A stretch of DNA of 64,000 nt. It comes from Halobacteriales archaeon QS_8_69_73. Lineage in GTDB: Archaea > Halobacteriota > Halobacteria > Halobacteriales > Haloarculaceae. A program made the translations under genes and the position numbers. The stretch covers positions 8,691-72,690 of the forward strand of contig PXRZ01000008.1 of the NCBI GenBank assembly GCA_003022945.1. Reading direction: 5' to 3'. Shown here one piece after another: positions 26,485 to 35,441 of the stretch. Within the stretch, counting starts at the first letter, position 1. Every line of letters starts with the position of its first letter. The notes beneath the pieces were generated by a model. It had not been told where the DNA came from. It made no database searches and saw nothing but the letters and a program-made list of their open reading frames with translations.

Positions 26485-26524
26485 CGGTGGGTCGTTGGGA
26501 CGCCGGAAGTAAATCACCCCTGCC

Positions 26525-26570
26525 GACGCGTTTCGACCCCCGAAACGCGTCCGACGTCCCGAAACGCGTC
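26525..26570. promoter_or_regulatory. Candidate operator, three copies of an 11-mer
   Basis: CGAAACGCGTC occurs at 26541-26551 and 26560-26570, with an exact inverted copy GACGCGTTTCG at 26525-26535. The inverted pair has a 5-nt spacer; the direct copies are 19 nt apart. The array lies immediately upstream of the regulator's TATA region and in the divergent space with glmM. Confidence 0.65.
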
Positions 26571-26698
26571 TCGGGAGGTAACCTGAAGAGAGTACGGACG
26601 AAAGCCGAACCGCACCCGCTGGCGCCGTGTCTCTCCGCCGGCCGGCCCGACGCGGCCGTGCCGGTATCACTTTGCCATCGGACCCCGACCTCCCGTGT

Positions 26699-28078
26699 AT
26701 GCACGTGTTCGGTTCGAGCGGCGTCCGCGGCCTGGCGGGGTCGGAGCTGACGCCGCCGTTCGTCGGCCGCATCGCCGCCGCCGCCGGAACCACACTCGAG
26801 GCGACGACGGTCGGCATCGCCCGAGACACCCGCACGACGGGGCGGCTGTTCGCCGACGCGGCCGCCAGCGCCCTGGCCGGCGTCGGCTGTGACGTCCACC
26901 GACTCGGCGTCGCGCCGACGCCGGCCGCCCAGGCGTACGCCGAGCGGACGGGCGTACCCGTGGTCGTCGTCACGGCCAGTCACAACCCGCCGGCGTACAA
27001 CGGCGTGAAGCTCGTCGGCGCCGACGGCGTCGAACTCGGCCGCGAGACGCTGAAACGGGTCGAAAAGCGGCTGCTCGAGGAGTCGTTCGAGCTCGTCGGC
27101 TTCGACGCCGTCGGCCGCACCCGCGAGGTCGACGGGGTCCGCGAGGCCTACGTCGACGGGCTGCTGGAGGCGCTGGCCGCCGACGGGGTCCGCGAGCGGA
27201 TCGCGGCCGCGGAACCCACCGTCGTCGTCGACCCGGGCCACGGCGCGGGCTGTCTGACCGGCCCCGACTTCCTCCGGCGGCTCGGCTGTCGCGTCCACAC
27301 GATCAACGCCACCCCGGACGGCCACTTCCCCGGCCGGGACCCCGAGCCGGTGGCGGCGAACCTGGCGGATCTCCGGCGGTTCGTCCGCGCGACGGACGCC
27401 GAGCTCGGGATCGCCCACGACGGCGACGCCGACCGCGCGGTGTTCGTCGACGAGACCGGCACCCACGTCGAGGGCGACTCGGCGCTGGCGGCGCTTGCGG
27501 CCGCGGAACTCGGGGCCGGCGACGTCGCGGTCTCGGCGGTCAACGTCTCCCAGCGGCTCGTCGACGTCGCCGACGCCGCCGGCGCCGGCCTGGAGCTGAC
27601 GCCCATCGGCAGCACGCACATCATCTCCCGGATGGAGGCCCTCCGGGCGGCGGGCGAGACGGTGCCGGTCGCCGGCGAGGGCAACGGCGGGATTTTCTTC
27701 CCCGGCTACCGGCTCGCCCGCGACGGCGCCTACATCGCCGCCCGCTTCCTCGCGCTGGTCGCCGACCGGCCCGCGAGCGAGGTCGTCGCGGCGTACGACG
27801 GCTACGTCAACGCCCGCGCGAACCTGGAGTACGACGGCGACGACGAGCGGGCGGCGCTGCTCGAGGCGGCCGACGCCTACGCCGCCGACGCCGACGCCGA
27901 GGTGACGACGCTCGACGGCTACCGGCTCGACTACGGCGACGGGTGGGTGCTGGCCCGCCCGAGCGGCACCGAACCGCTCGTCCGGGTGTACGCCGAGGGG
28001 CCGACCGACGACCGGGCCCGGGCGCTGCTGGACGGGATGTGCGAGGCCATGGAAGCCGGGCGTCAGGGCGGCTCGTAG
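26699..28078 (+). CDS. glmM: Phosphoglucosamine mutase / phosphohexomutase
   Basis: 459 residues from MHVFGSSGVRGLAG at 26699. The four family loops are present: phosphoserine TASHNPPAYNGVK, metal-binding DGDADRAVF, sugar-specificity EGNGGIFF, and phosphate-binding RPSGTEPLVRVYAE. Interconverts hexosamine or hexose 6- and 1-phosphates for nucleotide sugars used in S-layer and pilin glycosylation. GlmM versus phosphomannomutase is not certain from motifs alone. Its end overlaps the convergent coiled-coil gene by 16 nt. Confidence 0.88.
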   Translation: MHVFGSSGVRGLAGSELTPPFVGRIAAAAGTTLEATTVGIARDTRTTGRLFADAAASALAGVGCDVHRLGVAPTPAAQAYAERTGVPVVVVTASHNPPAYNGVKLVGADGVELGRETLKRVEKRLLEESFELVGFDAVGRTREVDGVREAYVDGLLEALAADGVRERIAAAEPTVVVDPGHGAGCLTGPDFLRRLGCRVHTINATPDGHFPGRDPEPVAANLADLRRFVRATDAELGIAHDGDADRAVFVDETGTHVEGDSALAALAAAELGAGDVAVSAVNVSQRLVDVADAAGAGLELTPIGSTHIISRMEALRAAGETVPVAGEGNGGIFFPGYRLARDGAYIAARFLALVADRPASEVVAAYDGYVNARANLEYDGDDERAALLEAADAYAADADAEVTTLDGYRLDYGDGWVLARPSGTEPLVRVYAEGPTDDRARALLDGMCEAMEAGRQGGS

Positions 28079-29235
28079 CGCTCCAGCGCCTCCGTCAGCC
28101 GGCGTCGCCGCTCGCGGGCGTCGTCGAGTTCCTCGGCGACCGCGCCGGACTCGAGCCGCCGGCGCTCCGCGTCGGTCAACTCGGCGCGGGCGACGGCGGC
28201 CTCCCGGAGCCGGTCGTAGTCGTCCTCGCGCGTTCGCGCCCGCACCGCCCGCACCGCCCGGACCGTCTCCTCGCCGGCGAAGCGGTCGACGACCGACAGC
28301 AGCTCCTCGCTGCGGAAGCGGAGCCGGTCGGCCGGCGGCGGCGGCCAGCCGACGCACAGCGGCGCCGCCGACAGCTCCTCGAGGTACGTCCGGTTCGTCG
28401 CGACCCGGCGCTTCAGCAGCGACGGCTCCTCGACGTAGTGCGAGAGCTTCGACGTCGAGTACTCCGCGTACTCCAACAGCTCCGGGACGGGGTGGTCGCC
28501 GGCCGGCGTCGACTCGACGTACGCCTGTAGCTCCGACGGCGGCGCCCGGACGTCGACGAGCGGGTAGCCGGCGGCCGTCCGGACGACGTCGAGGAATTCC
28601 CGGGCGGGCGCCTCCCGGCGGAATGCGTCGAACGCCTCCGTCACCGCCCTGTCGTAGCGCTCGACCGGCTCCCGCAGCCGCTCGACGGGTGCCTCGAGGT
28701 CGGCGTCGCCGAGCCGCCGCAGCCGCTCGAGGTCGTCGATCCGGTCGTCGACCTCGCGGCGCCGGCGCTCGGCGATCCGGTACGCCCGGCGGTAGCGGTC
28801 CTTGACGGCCGACAGTCCCTCGCGGTAGTCGGCGTAGCTCCGGGCCGGCGCCAGCGCCTCGCGGGCGGCCTCGAAGTCCGCCTCGGTCAGCGACGTCGAG
28901 ACGCCGCTCGTCTTGACGTGATTGTCGGCCGCGAGGAACGCCTCGCTCTCGGGGACGTCCTCGGGGATCGATTCCAGCGTCTCCGAGAGGGCGTCCCGGA
29001 ACTCGACGTACCCTTCGAAGTCGTCCCAGTCGGTGGCGCGGTCCTCCCAGCGGTCCAGCACCTCGGCGACGGACTCGTAGGCGTCGGCGACCGTGTCGAC
29101 GGCTCCGGGATCGGCCGGCGGCTCCGCGCGCAGCCCTTCGAGCCGCTCGTCGGCGGCCTCGAGGGCCGCCACGGGCGCCGTCTCCGGGTCGGGGTCGGAG
29201 CCGGAGTCGGGATCGGCGTCACTCCCCGTAGACAT
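28063..29235 (-). CDS. Haloarchaeal coiled-coil protein
   Basis: 390 residues, almost entirely charged helices ([42 protein letters not shown]) with a less charged part near [20 protein letters not shown]. No signal or membrane segment. Overlaps hisI by 17 nt on the same strand, so cotranscribed. Conserved in haloarchaea; function unknown. Confidence 0.75.
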   Translation of the reverse strand: MSTGSDADPDSGSDPDPETAPVAALEAADERLEGLRAEPPADPGAVDTVADAYESVAEVLDRWEDRATDWDDFEGYVEFRDALSETLESIPEDVPESEAFLAADNHVKTSGVSTSLTEADFEAAREALAPARSYADYREGLSAVKDRYRRAYRIAERRRREVDDRIDDLERLRRLGDADLEAPVERLREPVERYDRAVTEAFDAFRREAPAREFLDVVRTAAGYPLVDVRAPPSELQAYVESTPAGDHPVPELLEYAEYSTSKLSHYVEEPSLLKRRVATNRTYLEELSAAPLCVGWPPPPADRLRFRSEELLSVVDRFAGEETVRAVRAVRARTREDDYDRLREAAVARAELTDAERRRLESGAVAEELDDARERRRRLTEALERYEPP

Positions 29236-29587
29236 CGTCGGGATCGAAGACGCGGTCGCCGACGGTCTCGCCGTCGACGGTCCGGTGGAAGCAGCTCTCG
29301 AAGCCGGTGTGGCAGGCGCCGCCGGTCTGCTCGACGAGATACAGCAGCGCGTCGCCGTCGCAGTCGACGCGGACCTCCTCGACGCGCTGAGTGTGGCCGC
29401 TGGAGGCGCCCTTCCGCCACAGCTCCTCGCGACTCCGGGAGTAGTAGTGTGCCTCGCCGGTCTCGCGGGTCCGCTCGAGGGCCTCCCGGGAGGCGTAGGC
29501 GAGCATCAGCACCTCCTCGGAGTCGGCGTCCTGTGCGACGGCGGGTAATAGCTCCTGCTCGTCGAAGGCGAGGTGGGTCACGGCCAC
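29219..29587 (-). CDS. hisI: Phosphoribosyl-AMP cyclohydrolase
   Basis: 122 residues. Opens the purine ring of phosphoribosyl-AMP, the third step of histidine synthesis. Motifs: [11 protein letters not shown], metal-binding VDCDGDALL, and the zinc Cys in [17 protein letters not shown] start at 29587 ([11 protein letters not shown]); the ATG overlapping it is in another frame. Not clustered with other his genes; hisH is 33 kb away in this window. Confidence 0.93.
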   Translation of the reverse strand: MAVTHLAFDEQELLPAVAQDADSEEVLMLAYASREALERTRETGEAHYYSRSREELWRKGASSGHTQRVEEVRVDCDGDALLYLVEQTGGACHTGFESCFHRTVDGETVGDRVFDPDDVYGE

Positions 29588-29619
29588 ATCTGAGCCGGTC
29601 GGGGAGATAGGCCTTTCCG

Positions 29620-30612
29620 TTAGAACCCCAGCGCCGATAGCAGTACGAACAGCAGGTCGCCGTACGACAGCGCCACGACCAGCCCGACGAACATCGGCAG
29701 CAGGAACGGCACGCCGGGCGTCAGCCAGACGACCTCCCGGTCGGGCTCGGTCAGCACCTCCAGCCCCGCCCGTAACTCCGCCGGGGTCGTGCCGTAGGCG
29801 CGGTGGGCCTCGAGGAACCGCTCGGCACCCCACGTATCGAGCGGCCGGACGGCTGGCTCGGGAGCGCCGCCGTCGGTCGCCACTCGGTCGCCGACCGACC
29901 CGTCGCCGGGGTCGTTGCGCGCCGTCGGTAGCGGGTGCCGGTACCGGTCCGGCGCCGCCCGTACGTCCTCGAGGGTCATCCCCCGCCAGCGGAGGTACAT
30001 CCGCAGCGCGTCGACGTCGAGTCCCCGGCGGGTGAACCCCGACGGCGACTCCAGCAGCCGGCCGTACTCCTCGACGATCTCCCCGACGGCGACCGGCCGG
30101 CCGATGAACATCGCCGGCGTGAGTTCCCCGCGCGGCAGGTTCCGCAGCGCCAGCACCAGCGGGTACGCCAGCCCCACCAGCACCGTGTTCGAGAGGACGG
30201 TCAGCGAGAAGACGCCGAGCGGGGCCGGCTGCAGCGGCAGCACCGTCGCGGCGGCGTCCGTCGCCTCCGACGGGTAGTACCGCGGGTTCGCCGGCAGCAG
30301 CAGCGCCAGCGACATCACCGCCTTGGCGTCGGCGCCGCCGAAGCCGCCCAGCCGCCAGAAGAGATAGCCCAGCGGCGCGACCAGCCCCAGCGACAGCCCG
30401 ACCCGCACGGCGAACAGCGGCCACGCCCGCCCCCCGGCGACCAGCACCGCATCCCAGGTGAGGGCGACGACGCCGGCGACGATCAGCGGGAGCCACGCCC
30501 GGTTCGGGACGCGGCGCGTCCGGACGTCCCGCAGCGCCGCCCACCCCAGCACCGGCACCGCGACCAACCGCAGCAGGTCGGGCCCGTTCGCGACTCCGAA
30601 GACCAGCGACAC
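29620..30612 (-). CDS. Prepilin peptidase (A24 aspartic protease)
   Basis: 330 residues, multi-pass membrane protein. The catalytic Asp pair is seen in [11 protein letters not shown] and in [12 protein letters not shown] (the GxGD-type site). Cleaves class III signals of pilins and archaellins; the pilins at 2.6-5.6 kb and the pilin-like protein at 31732-32187 are candidate substrates. A TATA box (GTTTATAAG) only a few nt before an upstream GTG (30630) makes the GTG at 30612 the likelier leaderless start. The C-terminal half is longer than in bacterial peptidases. Confidence 0.88.
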   Translation of the reverse strand: MSLVFGVANGPDLLRLVAVPVLGWAALRDVRTRRVPNRAWLPLIVAGVVALTWDAVLVAGGRAWPLFAVRVGLSLGLVAPLGYLFWRLGGFGGADAKAVMSLALLLPANPRYYPSEATDAAATVLPLQPAPLGVFSLTVLSNTVLVGLAYPLVLALRNLPRGELTPAMFIGRPVAVGEIVEEYGRLLESPSGFTRRGLDVDALRMYLRWRGMTLEDVRAAPDRYRHPLPTARNDPGDGSVGDRVATDGGAPEPAVRPLDTWGAERFLEAHRAYGTTPAELRAGLEVLTEPDREVVWLTPGVPFLLPMFVGLVVALSYGDLLFVLLSALGF

Positions 30613-30635
30613 GGCTCGGGTTGCGGCCACCTCAC

Positions 30636-30645
30636 TTATAAACTC
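30636..30645 (-). promoter_or_regulatory. TATA box of the prepilin peptidase gene
   Basis: AGTTTATAAG on the minus strand, about 28 nt from the GTG at 30612 and only 10 nt from the GTG at 30630. Confidence 0.5.
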
Positions 30646-30675
30646 GTGGCCTCCCTTCCGGTCCTAATTTAACTA

Positions 30676-30980
30676 CGAGAGAGCCGGCCGGTCGGCCGAC
30701 GTCGGGCGGGACCTCGAACGGGGCCGACCGCTCGCCGGGTGAGGCCGAGCGAGCGAGAGGAGGAGCGACGACACGGGAGCGTGGTTCGAACGACGGCTCG
30801 CGGAGCCGTCGTTCGTCATACCGGAAGAGCGAAGCTCTTCCGTAGATCGCGGATCTCCGATCCGCTCACTCCCGGAAATCGCTGATTTCTGGAGACAGCG
30901 AGAGGGCCTCGTGAAAAAGCGGGCGGAAGGGGCGTTCGGGAACACCGCTACCACCGCCGAAATACATTATTCGCTCCCGA
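30676..30980 (+). repeat. Dispersed repeat, copy 1 (with four inserted hairpins)
   Basis: Begins GAGAGCCGGCCGGTCGGCCG, contains GGGGCCGACCGCTCG, and ends GCGTTCGGGAACACC ... GCCGAAATACATTATTCG. Read as codons the end gives EGAFGNTATTAEIHYSLPT. Four triloop hairpins sit inside: GAACGACGGCTC-GCG-GAGCC... (30788-30814), CGGAAGAGC-GAA-GCTCTTCCG (30822-30842), GCGGATC-TCC-GATCCGC (30849-30865) and an imperfect one at 30872-30892. It ends 78 nt before the methyltransferase start. Confidence 0.7.
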
Positions 30981-31057
30981 CTAAACACTACAGCGACCGC
31001 CGGTGCCGGAGGCGCCGAATCCGGGGAGTTATGACCGGACCGTCCCAACGACCGACA

Positions 31058-31735
31058 ATGGGAGTCCTCGAAGATAAAGCACGCGCACGGGTGTTCTACA
31101 GGTACCTGTCGAAGGTGTACGACACCATCAACCCGTTCATCTGGAACGAGGAGATGCGCGACCGGGCGCTGGAGTGGCTCGACCTTGACCCGGACGACCG
31201 CGTGCTCGACGTCGGCTGCGGCACCGGCTTCGCCACCGAGGGGCTGCTCCAGCACACCGACGACGTCTGGGGGCTGGACCAGTCGGCCCACCAGCTGCGG
31301 CGGGCCTACGGCAAGTTCGGCAAGCGCGGCGACGTCCGGTTCCACCGCGGCGACGCCGAGCGACTGCCGTTCGCCGACGACAGCTTCGACGCCTACTGGT
31401 CGTCCGGCTCGATCGAATACTGGCCGAACCCCGTCGACGCCCTGAAGGAGGCCCGCCGGGTGACCGAGCCCGGCCGTCCCGTTCTCGTCGTCGGGCCGGA
31501 CTACCCCGACTCCACGCTCATGCAGCGGCTCGCCGACGCGATCATGCTGTTCTACGACGAGACGGAGGCCGACCGGATGTTCGCCGAGGCCGGCTTCGAG
31601 GAGTTCGAACACCACATCCAGCAGCGCGCGCCGGGGACGCCGCGGGCCATCACCACCGTCGCCTACGTCCCCGAGAACGAGGACGACGCCGCCGGCGAGG
31701 AGACGGCCGAGGCCGAGACCGCCGAGGTCGCCTAA
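31058..31735 (+). CDS. SAM-dependent methyltransferase, quinone-methylating type
   Basis: 225 residues from MGVLEDKARARVFYRYLSKV at 31058; an in-frame ATG at 31031 is less likely. SAM motif VLDVGCGTGFATEG, then DAYWSSGSIEYWPNP. The opening YRYLSKVYDTINPFIW is like plant/cyanobacterial 2-methyl-6-phytylbenzoquinol methyltransferase and the archaeal enzymes related to it, so methylation of menaquinone is the best guess. Acidic tail (EDDAAGEETAEAE). Ends over the stop of the convergent pilin-like gene. Confidence 0.8.
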   Translation: MGVLEDKARARVFYRYLSKVYDTINPFIWNEEMRDRALEWLDLDPDDRVLDVGCGTGFATEGLLQHTDDVWGLDQSAHQLRRAYGKFGKRGDVRFHRGDAERLPFADDSFDAYWSSGSIEYWPNPVDALKEARRVTEPGRPVLVVGPDYPDSTLMQRLADAIMLFYDETEADRMFAEAGFEEFEHHIQQRAPGTPRAITTVAYVPENEDDAAGEETAEAETAEVA

Positions 31736-32187
31736 ACCGTCGTCTCCAGCGTCGCGATCCGGTGGTCGCCGGCGTACAGCCGTAGCTCCACGGTCGCCCC
31801 GGCCTCGGGCGTCGGCCGGTTCGTCGAGGCGACCCGCAGCGACGCCGTCTCGCCGGCCGTCCACGGACCCATGTAGGCGCTGTTGAACGGCCCGGTCGGC
31901 CCGCTCTCGAAGCCGTCGGCGGCGAAGAACGGTACCGGGGGCTGCTCGGCCAGCGGTCGCCCGTCGACGCGGACCCGGACGCGGAGCGTCGACGGGTCGA
32001 CCGCCTCGCCTCCGCGGTGGGTGACCCGGATCTCGCCGTCCGCCGTCGCCGCACAGTCGAAGCTCGCCGTCGGGGCGGTCGCCGGCGGGTCGACCGTCAG
32101 CAGCGCGCCGAGCCCGGCGGCGGCGGCGACCGTCACGGCGACGAGCAGGACGACCCCGACGACCGGCACGGCGGCACGGTCGGTCAT
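31732..32187 (-). CDS. Pilin-like secreted protein
   Basis: 151 residues from MTDRAAVPVVGVVLLVAV at 32187. Same architecture as the pilins (short charged leader, AVPVVGVVLLVAVTVAAAAG helix, beta-rich exterior) but with VPVVG in place of SPVIG. Its single Cys and Pro-rich exterior differ from the tandem pilins. Probably a minor pilin or pseudopilin processed by the nearby prepilin peptidase. Transcribed with no gap pattern to prove an operon with the next gene. Confidence 0.75.
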   Translation of the reverse strand: MTDRAAVPVVGVVLLVAVTVAAAAGLGALLTVDPPATAPTASFDCAATADGEIRVTHRGGEAVDPSTLRVRVRVDGRPLAEQPPVPFFAADGFESGPTGPFNSAYMGPWTAGETASLRVASTNRPTPEAGATVELRLYAGDHRIATLETTV

Positions 32188-32229
32188 ACGGCCGGTGGCC
32201 GCGGCCTCCGACAAGAACGTTCGGCGGCT

Positions 32230-33444
32230 TCAGCCGGCGATCTCGACGCTGACCCGCTCGTCGTCGACGACCGTCACGTTCGCCCGCCCGCGGGGAGCGA
32301 CCGTCCACAACCGTTCGCCGTCCGTCGACCCGACGACGGTTCCGTCGACGGCGACGCGGGCGTCGACCCGCTCGCCGGTGGCGGCGTCGAAGGCGGTCAC
32401 GCCCAGCGGCCCGCCGGGGTAGGTCGTTTCGACGCGCACGCGGAGGGTCTCGGGGTTGGAGTCCGCGGTGACATTGCGGCTCTCGGTCGGGAGCGTCGCG
32501 ACCCGCAGGCGCTGGGTCTCCCTGACGACCCGGTTGGACCCCCCGTCGAGGTACGGCGTCAGCCGACCGTGGTCGTGTTCGTAGGTGATGCTGTACAGCC
32601 GGGCCGCGTCGGCGCTGATGAAGTTCGCGTCGGCGACGCCGACGTTGCCGTCGTTCACCCAGGGGTAGATCTCTCCGAGGCGGTCGAACACCGCGCCGAC
32701 GTCGCCCTCGTAGCGGTCGTCGGGACCGACGCCCCTGATCCCCGGATCGTATGCCTCGCGGAGGTAGACGGGGTCGCCGTCTTCGTCTTCCTGCACCGTC
32801 GCGAGGACGAGCCCGCCGGCAGCGGCCTCGGCGTGGACGCGGGTGCGCTCGCCGTCGAGGCCCTCGGTGATCTCCTCCCGGACGGGACCCTGTAGCGGGA
32901 CGAGACGGATCCGGAGCGCCGACAGTCGCTCGGCCTCGGCGTCCATTCCGAGGTCGGTCGCCCGGTCGCGGAGTTCCGCGGCGGTCGAACTCCGAGCCCC
33001 GGCCTCGGCGTCGATGGCGGCGAGCGTACGGAAGAGGTCTTCCTGGCTCGTCTCGCCGCGGGCGTACGCCTCGATGGCCCGTCGCTCGCGCCGCTCGAGT
33101 GCGTCGACCCGCTCGGCGAGCCGCTCGGTTCCGTTGCGGACGACCGCCCGGCGGTCGGCGTCGGTGTCGGCGTCGTCGTACGTGCGCCGGAACGACACCG
33201 TCGAAAACGTCGACCGGACCCCGGCGGCGTTGGCGCTGACGCTGGCGGCGACGTCGAGCGACGTCGTCTCCTGGCCGCCGCGCTCGACGTCGCCGGCGTC
33301 GGGAGCGAGGTAGTTGCTCGCGTCGTCGATCGGCTGGACCGTCATCGACGACGACTGCTGTGTCGTCGCCAGCGCGACGCCGCCGAAGGCACCGAGACAG
33401 ACGAGAAGGGCGAGGATGAGGACGACCGTCCGGGACCCGCTCAT
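32230..33444 (-). CDS. Secreted haloarchaeal protein with coiled-coil region
   Basis: 404 residues from MSGSRTVVLILALLVCLG at 33444 with a classic signal peptide ending near VALATTQQ. A helical middle (ERLAERVDALERRERRAIEAY) is followed by a beta-rich domain ending VAPRGRANVTVVDDERVSVEIAG. A haloarchaeal family of unknown function. It lies 42 nt downstream of, and on the same strand as, nothing else but is followed by the pilin-like gene, so they may be cotranscribed. Confidence 0.75.
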   Translation of the reverse strand: MSGSRTVVLILALLVCLGAFGGVALATTQQSSSMTVQPIDDASNYLAPDAGDVERGGQETTSLDVAASVSANAAGVRSTFSTVSFRRTYDDADTDADRRAVVRNGTERLAERVDALERRERRAIEAYARGETSQEDLFRTLAAIDAEAGARSSTAAELRDRATDLGMDAEAERLSALRIRLVPLQGPVREEITEGLDGERTRVHAEAAAGGLVLATVQEDEDGDPVYLREAYDPGIRGVGPDDRYEGDVGAVFDRLGEIYPWVNDGNVGVADANFISADAARLYSITYEHDHGRLTPYLDGGSNRVVRETQRLRVATLPTESRNVTADSNPETLRVRVETTYPGGPLGVTAFDAATGERVDARVAVDGTVVGSTDGERLWTVAPRGRANVTVVDDERVSVEIAG

Positions 33445-33597
33445 ACCGACCGTCTTGACCCGGGTGGATAAAAATCCGGCCGTCTCGTCGCCTCGGACAG
33501 AAACGACTGCAGAGACGCCCAGAGAGCGTATAACCACCGCAGACGTTTTATCGCGTGATGGAAAGCGTTTTGCCGCACCCGCGTGCATGCCACACGT

Positions 33598-34656
33598 ATG
33601 CGGTTCCGGGTCCCCCTCCTCTGTGCCCTCCTCGCGGCTGCCCTCCTCGCGGGCGCGGTGCCGACAGGCGCCCAGCCGCCCGCCGAGGAGACGCGGCTGG
33701 AGGTGCAACTGCAGAACGACGGCGACGCCCGGTGGACGATCGTCGCCACCGTACCGCTCGAGAACGAGGGGGACGTCGACAGCTTCAGATCGTTCGCCGA
33801 GGCGTTCGAAGGGGGCGAACAGGACTTCCGGCTCGGGGTCGACGTTTTCGAGCGGGCCGCCGCGGCGGCCACGGAGGCGACCGGCCGGGAGATGTCGGTC
33901 GGCGAGTCCAGCCGGTCGGCGGAGCTAATCGAGCGGTCGACCGACGACGGGACCGACCGGTACGGCGAGCTGCGCGTGTCGTTCGTCTGGGAGTCGTTCG
34001 CCCGGGTCGACGAGAACGGGACGATGTACGTCGGCGATGCGTTCAACACGACCGACGGGACGTGGCTCTCCGGGCTCGGCCCCAATCAGACGCTCGTCAT
34101 CCGGTCGGCGCCGGGCTACACCGCCCCGACGACGTCGCCGATCGGCGCCGACGACGGCGACCTCCGGTGGGAGGGGCCGGCGAGCTTCGAGCCGGGCTAC
34201 TTCGAGATCGTCTACCAGCCGGCGCCGGACGGACCGTTCGAGTCGCCGTCGACGGCGCTGCTCGTCGGCGCGCTGGCGCTGAGCGGTACCGCGCTCCCGC
34301 TCGGCGTCTACCTCCTGTGGCGCCGACGCGAGGAGACGGGCGTCGACGACGATGGCGACGGCGAGGCCGACGGCGACGGCGGGGACGACGACAGCGGGGA
34401 CGACGGCGACGACGGCCCGGCCCTCGAGTTGCTCTCCGACGAGGAGCGCGTCGAACACCTCCTCGAGCAGCACGGCGGCCGGATGAAGCAGGCCAAGATC
34501 GTCAAGGAAACCGGCTGGTCGAACGCCAAGGTCTCGCAGCTGCTGTCGTCGATGGAAGACGACGACAGGGTCGACAAGCTCCGTATCGGCCGGGAGAACC
34601 TCATCAGCCTCCCGAAGGAGGGCGTCACCGACATCGATTCCGGCGAGGACTCCTGA
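33598..34656 (+). CDS. Membrane-anchored winged-helix protein
   Basis: 352 residues from MRFRVPLLCALLAAALLAG at 33598. A signal peptide and a beta-rich exterior (LEVQLQNDGDARWTIVATVP) are followed by a transmembrane helix (LLVGALALSGTALPLGVYLLW), an acidic linker and a cytoplasmic winged helix (HGGRMKQAKIVKETGWSNAK, VSQLLSSMEDDDRVDKL). This could sense outside conditions and act on transcription at the membrane. Divergent from the previous secreted gene, sharing a 153-bp promoter region with A/T-rich boxes near 33527 and 33547. Confidence 0.85.
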   Translation: MRFRVPLLCALLAAALLAGAVPTGAQPPAEETRLEVQLQNDGDARWTIVATVPLENEGDVDSFRSFAEAFEGGEQDFRLGVDVFERAAAAATEATGREMSVGESSRSAELIERSTDDGTDRYGELRVSFVWESFARVDENGTMYVGDAFNTTDGTWLSGLGPNQTLVIRSAPGYTAPTTSPIGADDGDLRWEGPASFEPGYFEIVYQPAPDGPFESPSTALLVGALALSGTALPLGVYLLWRRREETGVDDDGDGEADGDGGDDDSGDDGDDGPALELLSDEERVEHLLEQHGGRMKQAKIVKETGWSNAKVSQLLSSMEDDDRVDKLRIGRENLISLPKEGVTDIDSGEDS

Positions 34657-34734
34657 CCGCCCCTCCTGGCAGGCCCCGTCGCGTTCGGAAACGTTTAACC
34701 ACGAACGACCCCGACAGTTCGACGAACGATCATC

Positions 34735-35441
34735 ATGAAGGTACTCGTCACCGTCAAGGAGGTGGCCGAGGTCGACGACGAGTTCCGCATCTCGGGACTC
34801 GACATCGACGAGGGGTCGCTGGAGTACGACCTCAACGAGTGGGACGACTACGCCGTCGAGGAGGCCGTCCAGCTGTCGGAGGCCGACGAAACCGACGACG
34901 TCGAGGTCGTCACGGTCACGGTCGGCCCGGAGCGGGCCGAGGAGACGGTCCGGATGGCGCTGGCGAAGGGCGCCGACCGGGCCGTCCGCGTCTGGGACGA
35001 CGCCCTCGCCGAAACGCAGTTCCTCGACCTCGACGCGAAGGCCGAGCTGCTGGCGGCCGTCGCCGAGGAGGAGGAGCCGGACCTGGTGCTGTCGGGCGTC
35101 CAGGCCGCCGACGACGCCAACGGCGCCACCGGCGTCGCCCTCGCCGAGCGACTGGGCGTCGAGTGGGCCGCCGTCGTCAACGCGATGGAGCTGGACGCCG
35201 ACGCCGGCGTCACGAGCGTCCGCCGGGAGCTGGAGGGCGGCGTCGAGGAGCTGACCGACGTCGAGCTGCCCGCCGTGCTCACCTCGGTCTCGACGAGTCA
35301 GTCGTCGACTCGCCAGTCGAGCGGACCGACATGTACGAACCCGAGTCGGAAAGCAACGCCACCGTCTGGGAGGGTAGCCCCGAGGACACCGCCGAGTCGC
35401 TCGCGGAGTTCCTCCGCGACGAGGGGGTGGTCGACGCGTGA
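34735..35441 (+). pseudogene. etfB: Electron transfer flavoprotein beta subunit, internally deleted and frameshifted
   Basis: Starts MKVLVTVKEVAEVDDEF and is normal through GGVEELTDVELPAVLT. At about 35283 the frame breaks; the next frame carries the normal end LGLDESVVDSPVERTDMYEP ... [10 protein letters not shown]. The segment that should lie between, holding the EtfB signature GINEPRYASL, is absent: total length is 707 nt against roughly 790 for the family. EtfB with EtfA passes electrons from acyl-CoA dehydrogenases to the quinone pool. The etfA start GTG overlaps the stop. Either a real lesion or an assembly collapse. Confidence 0.85.
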
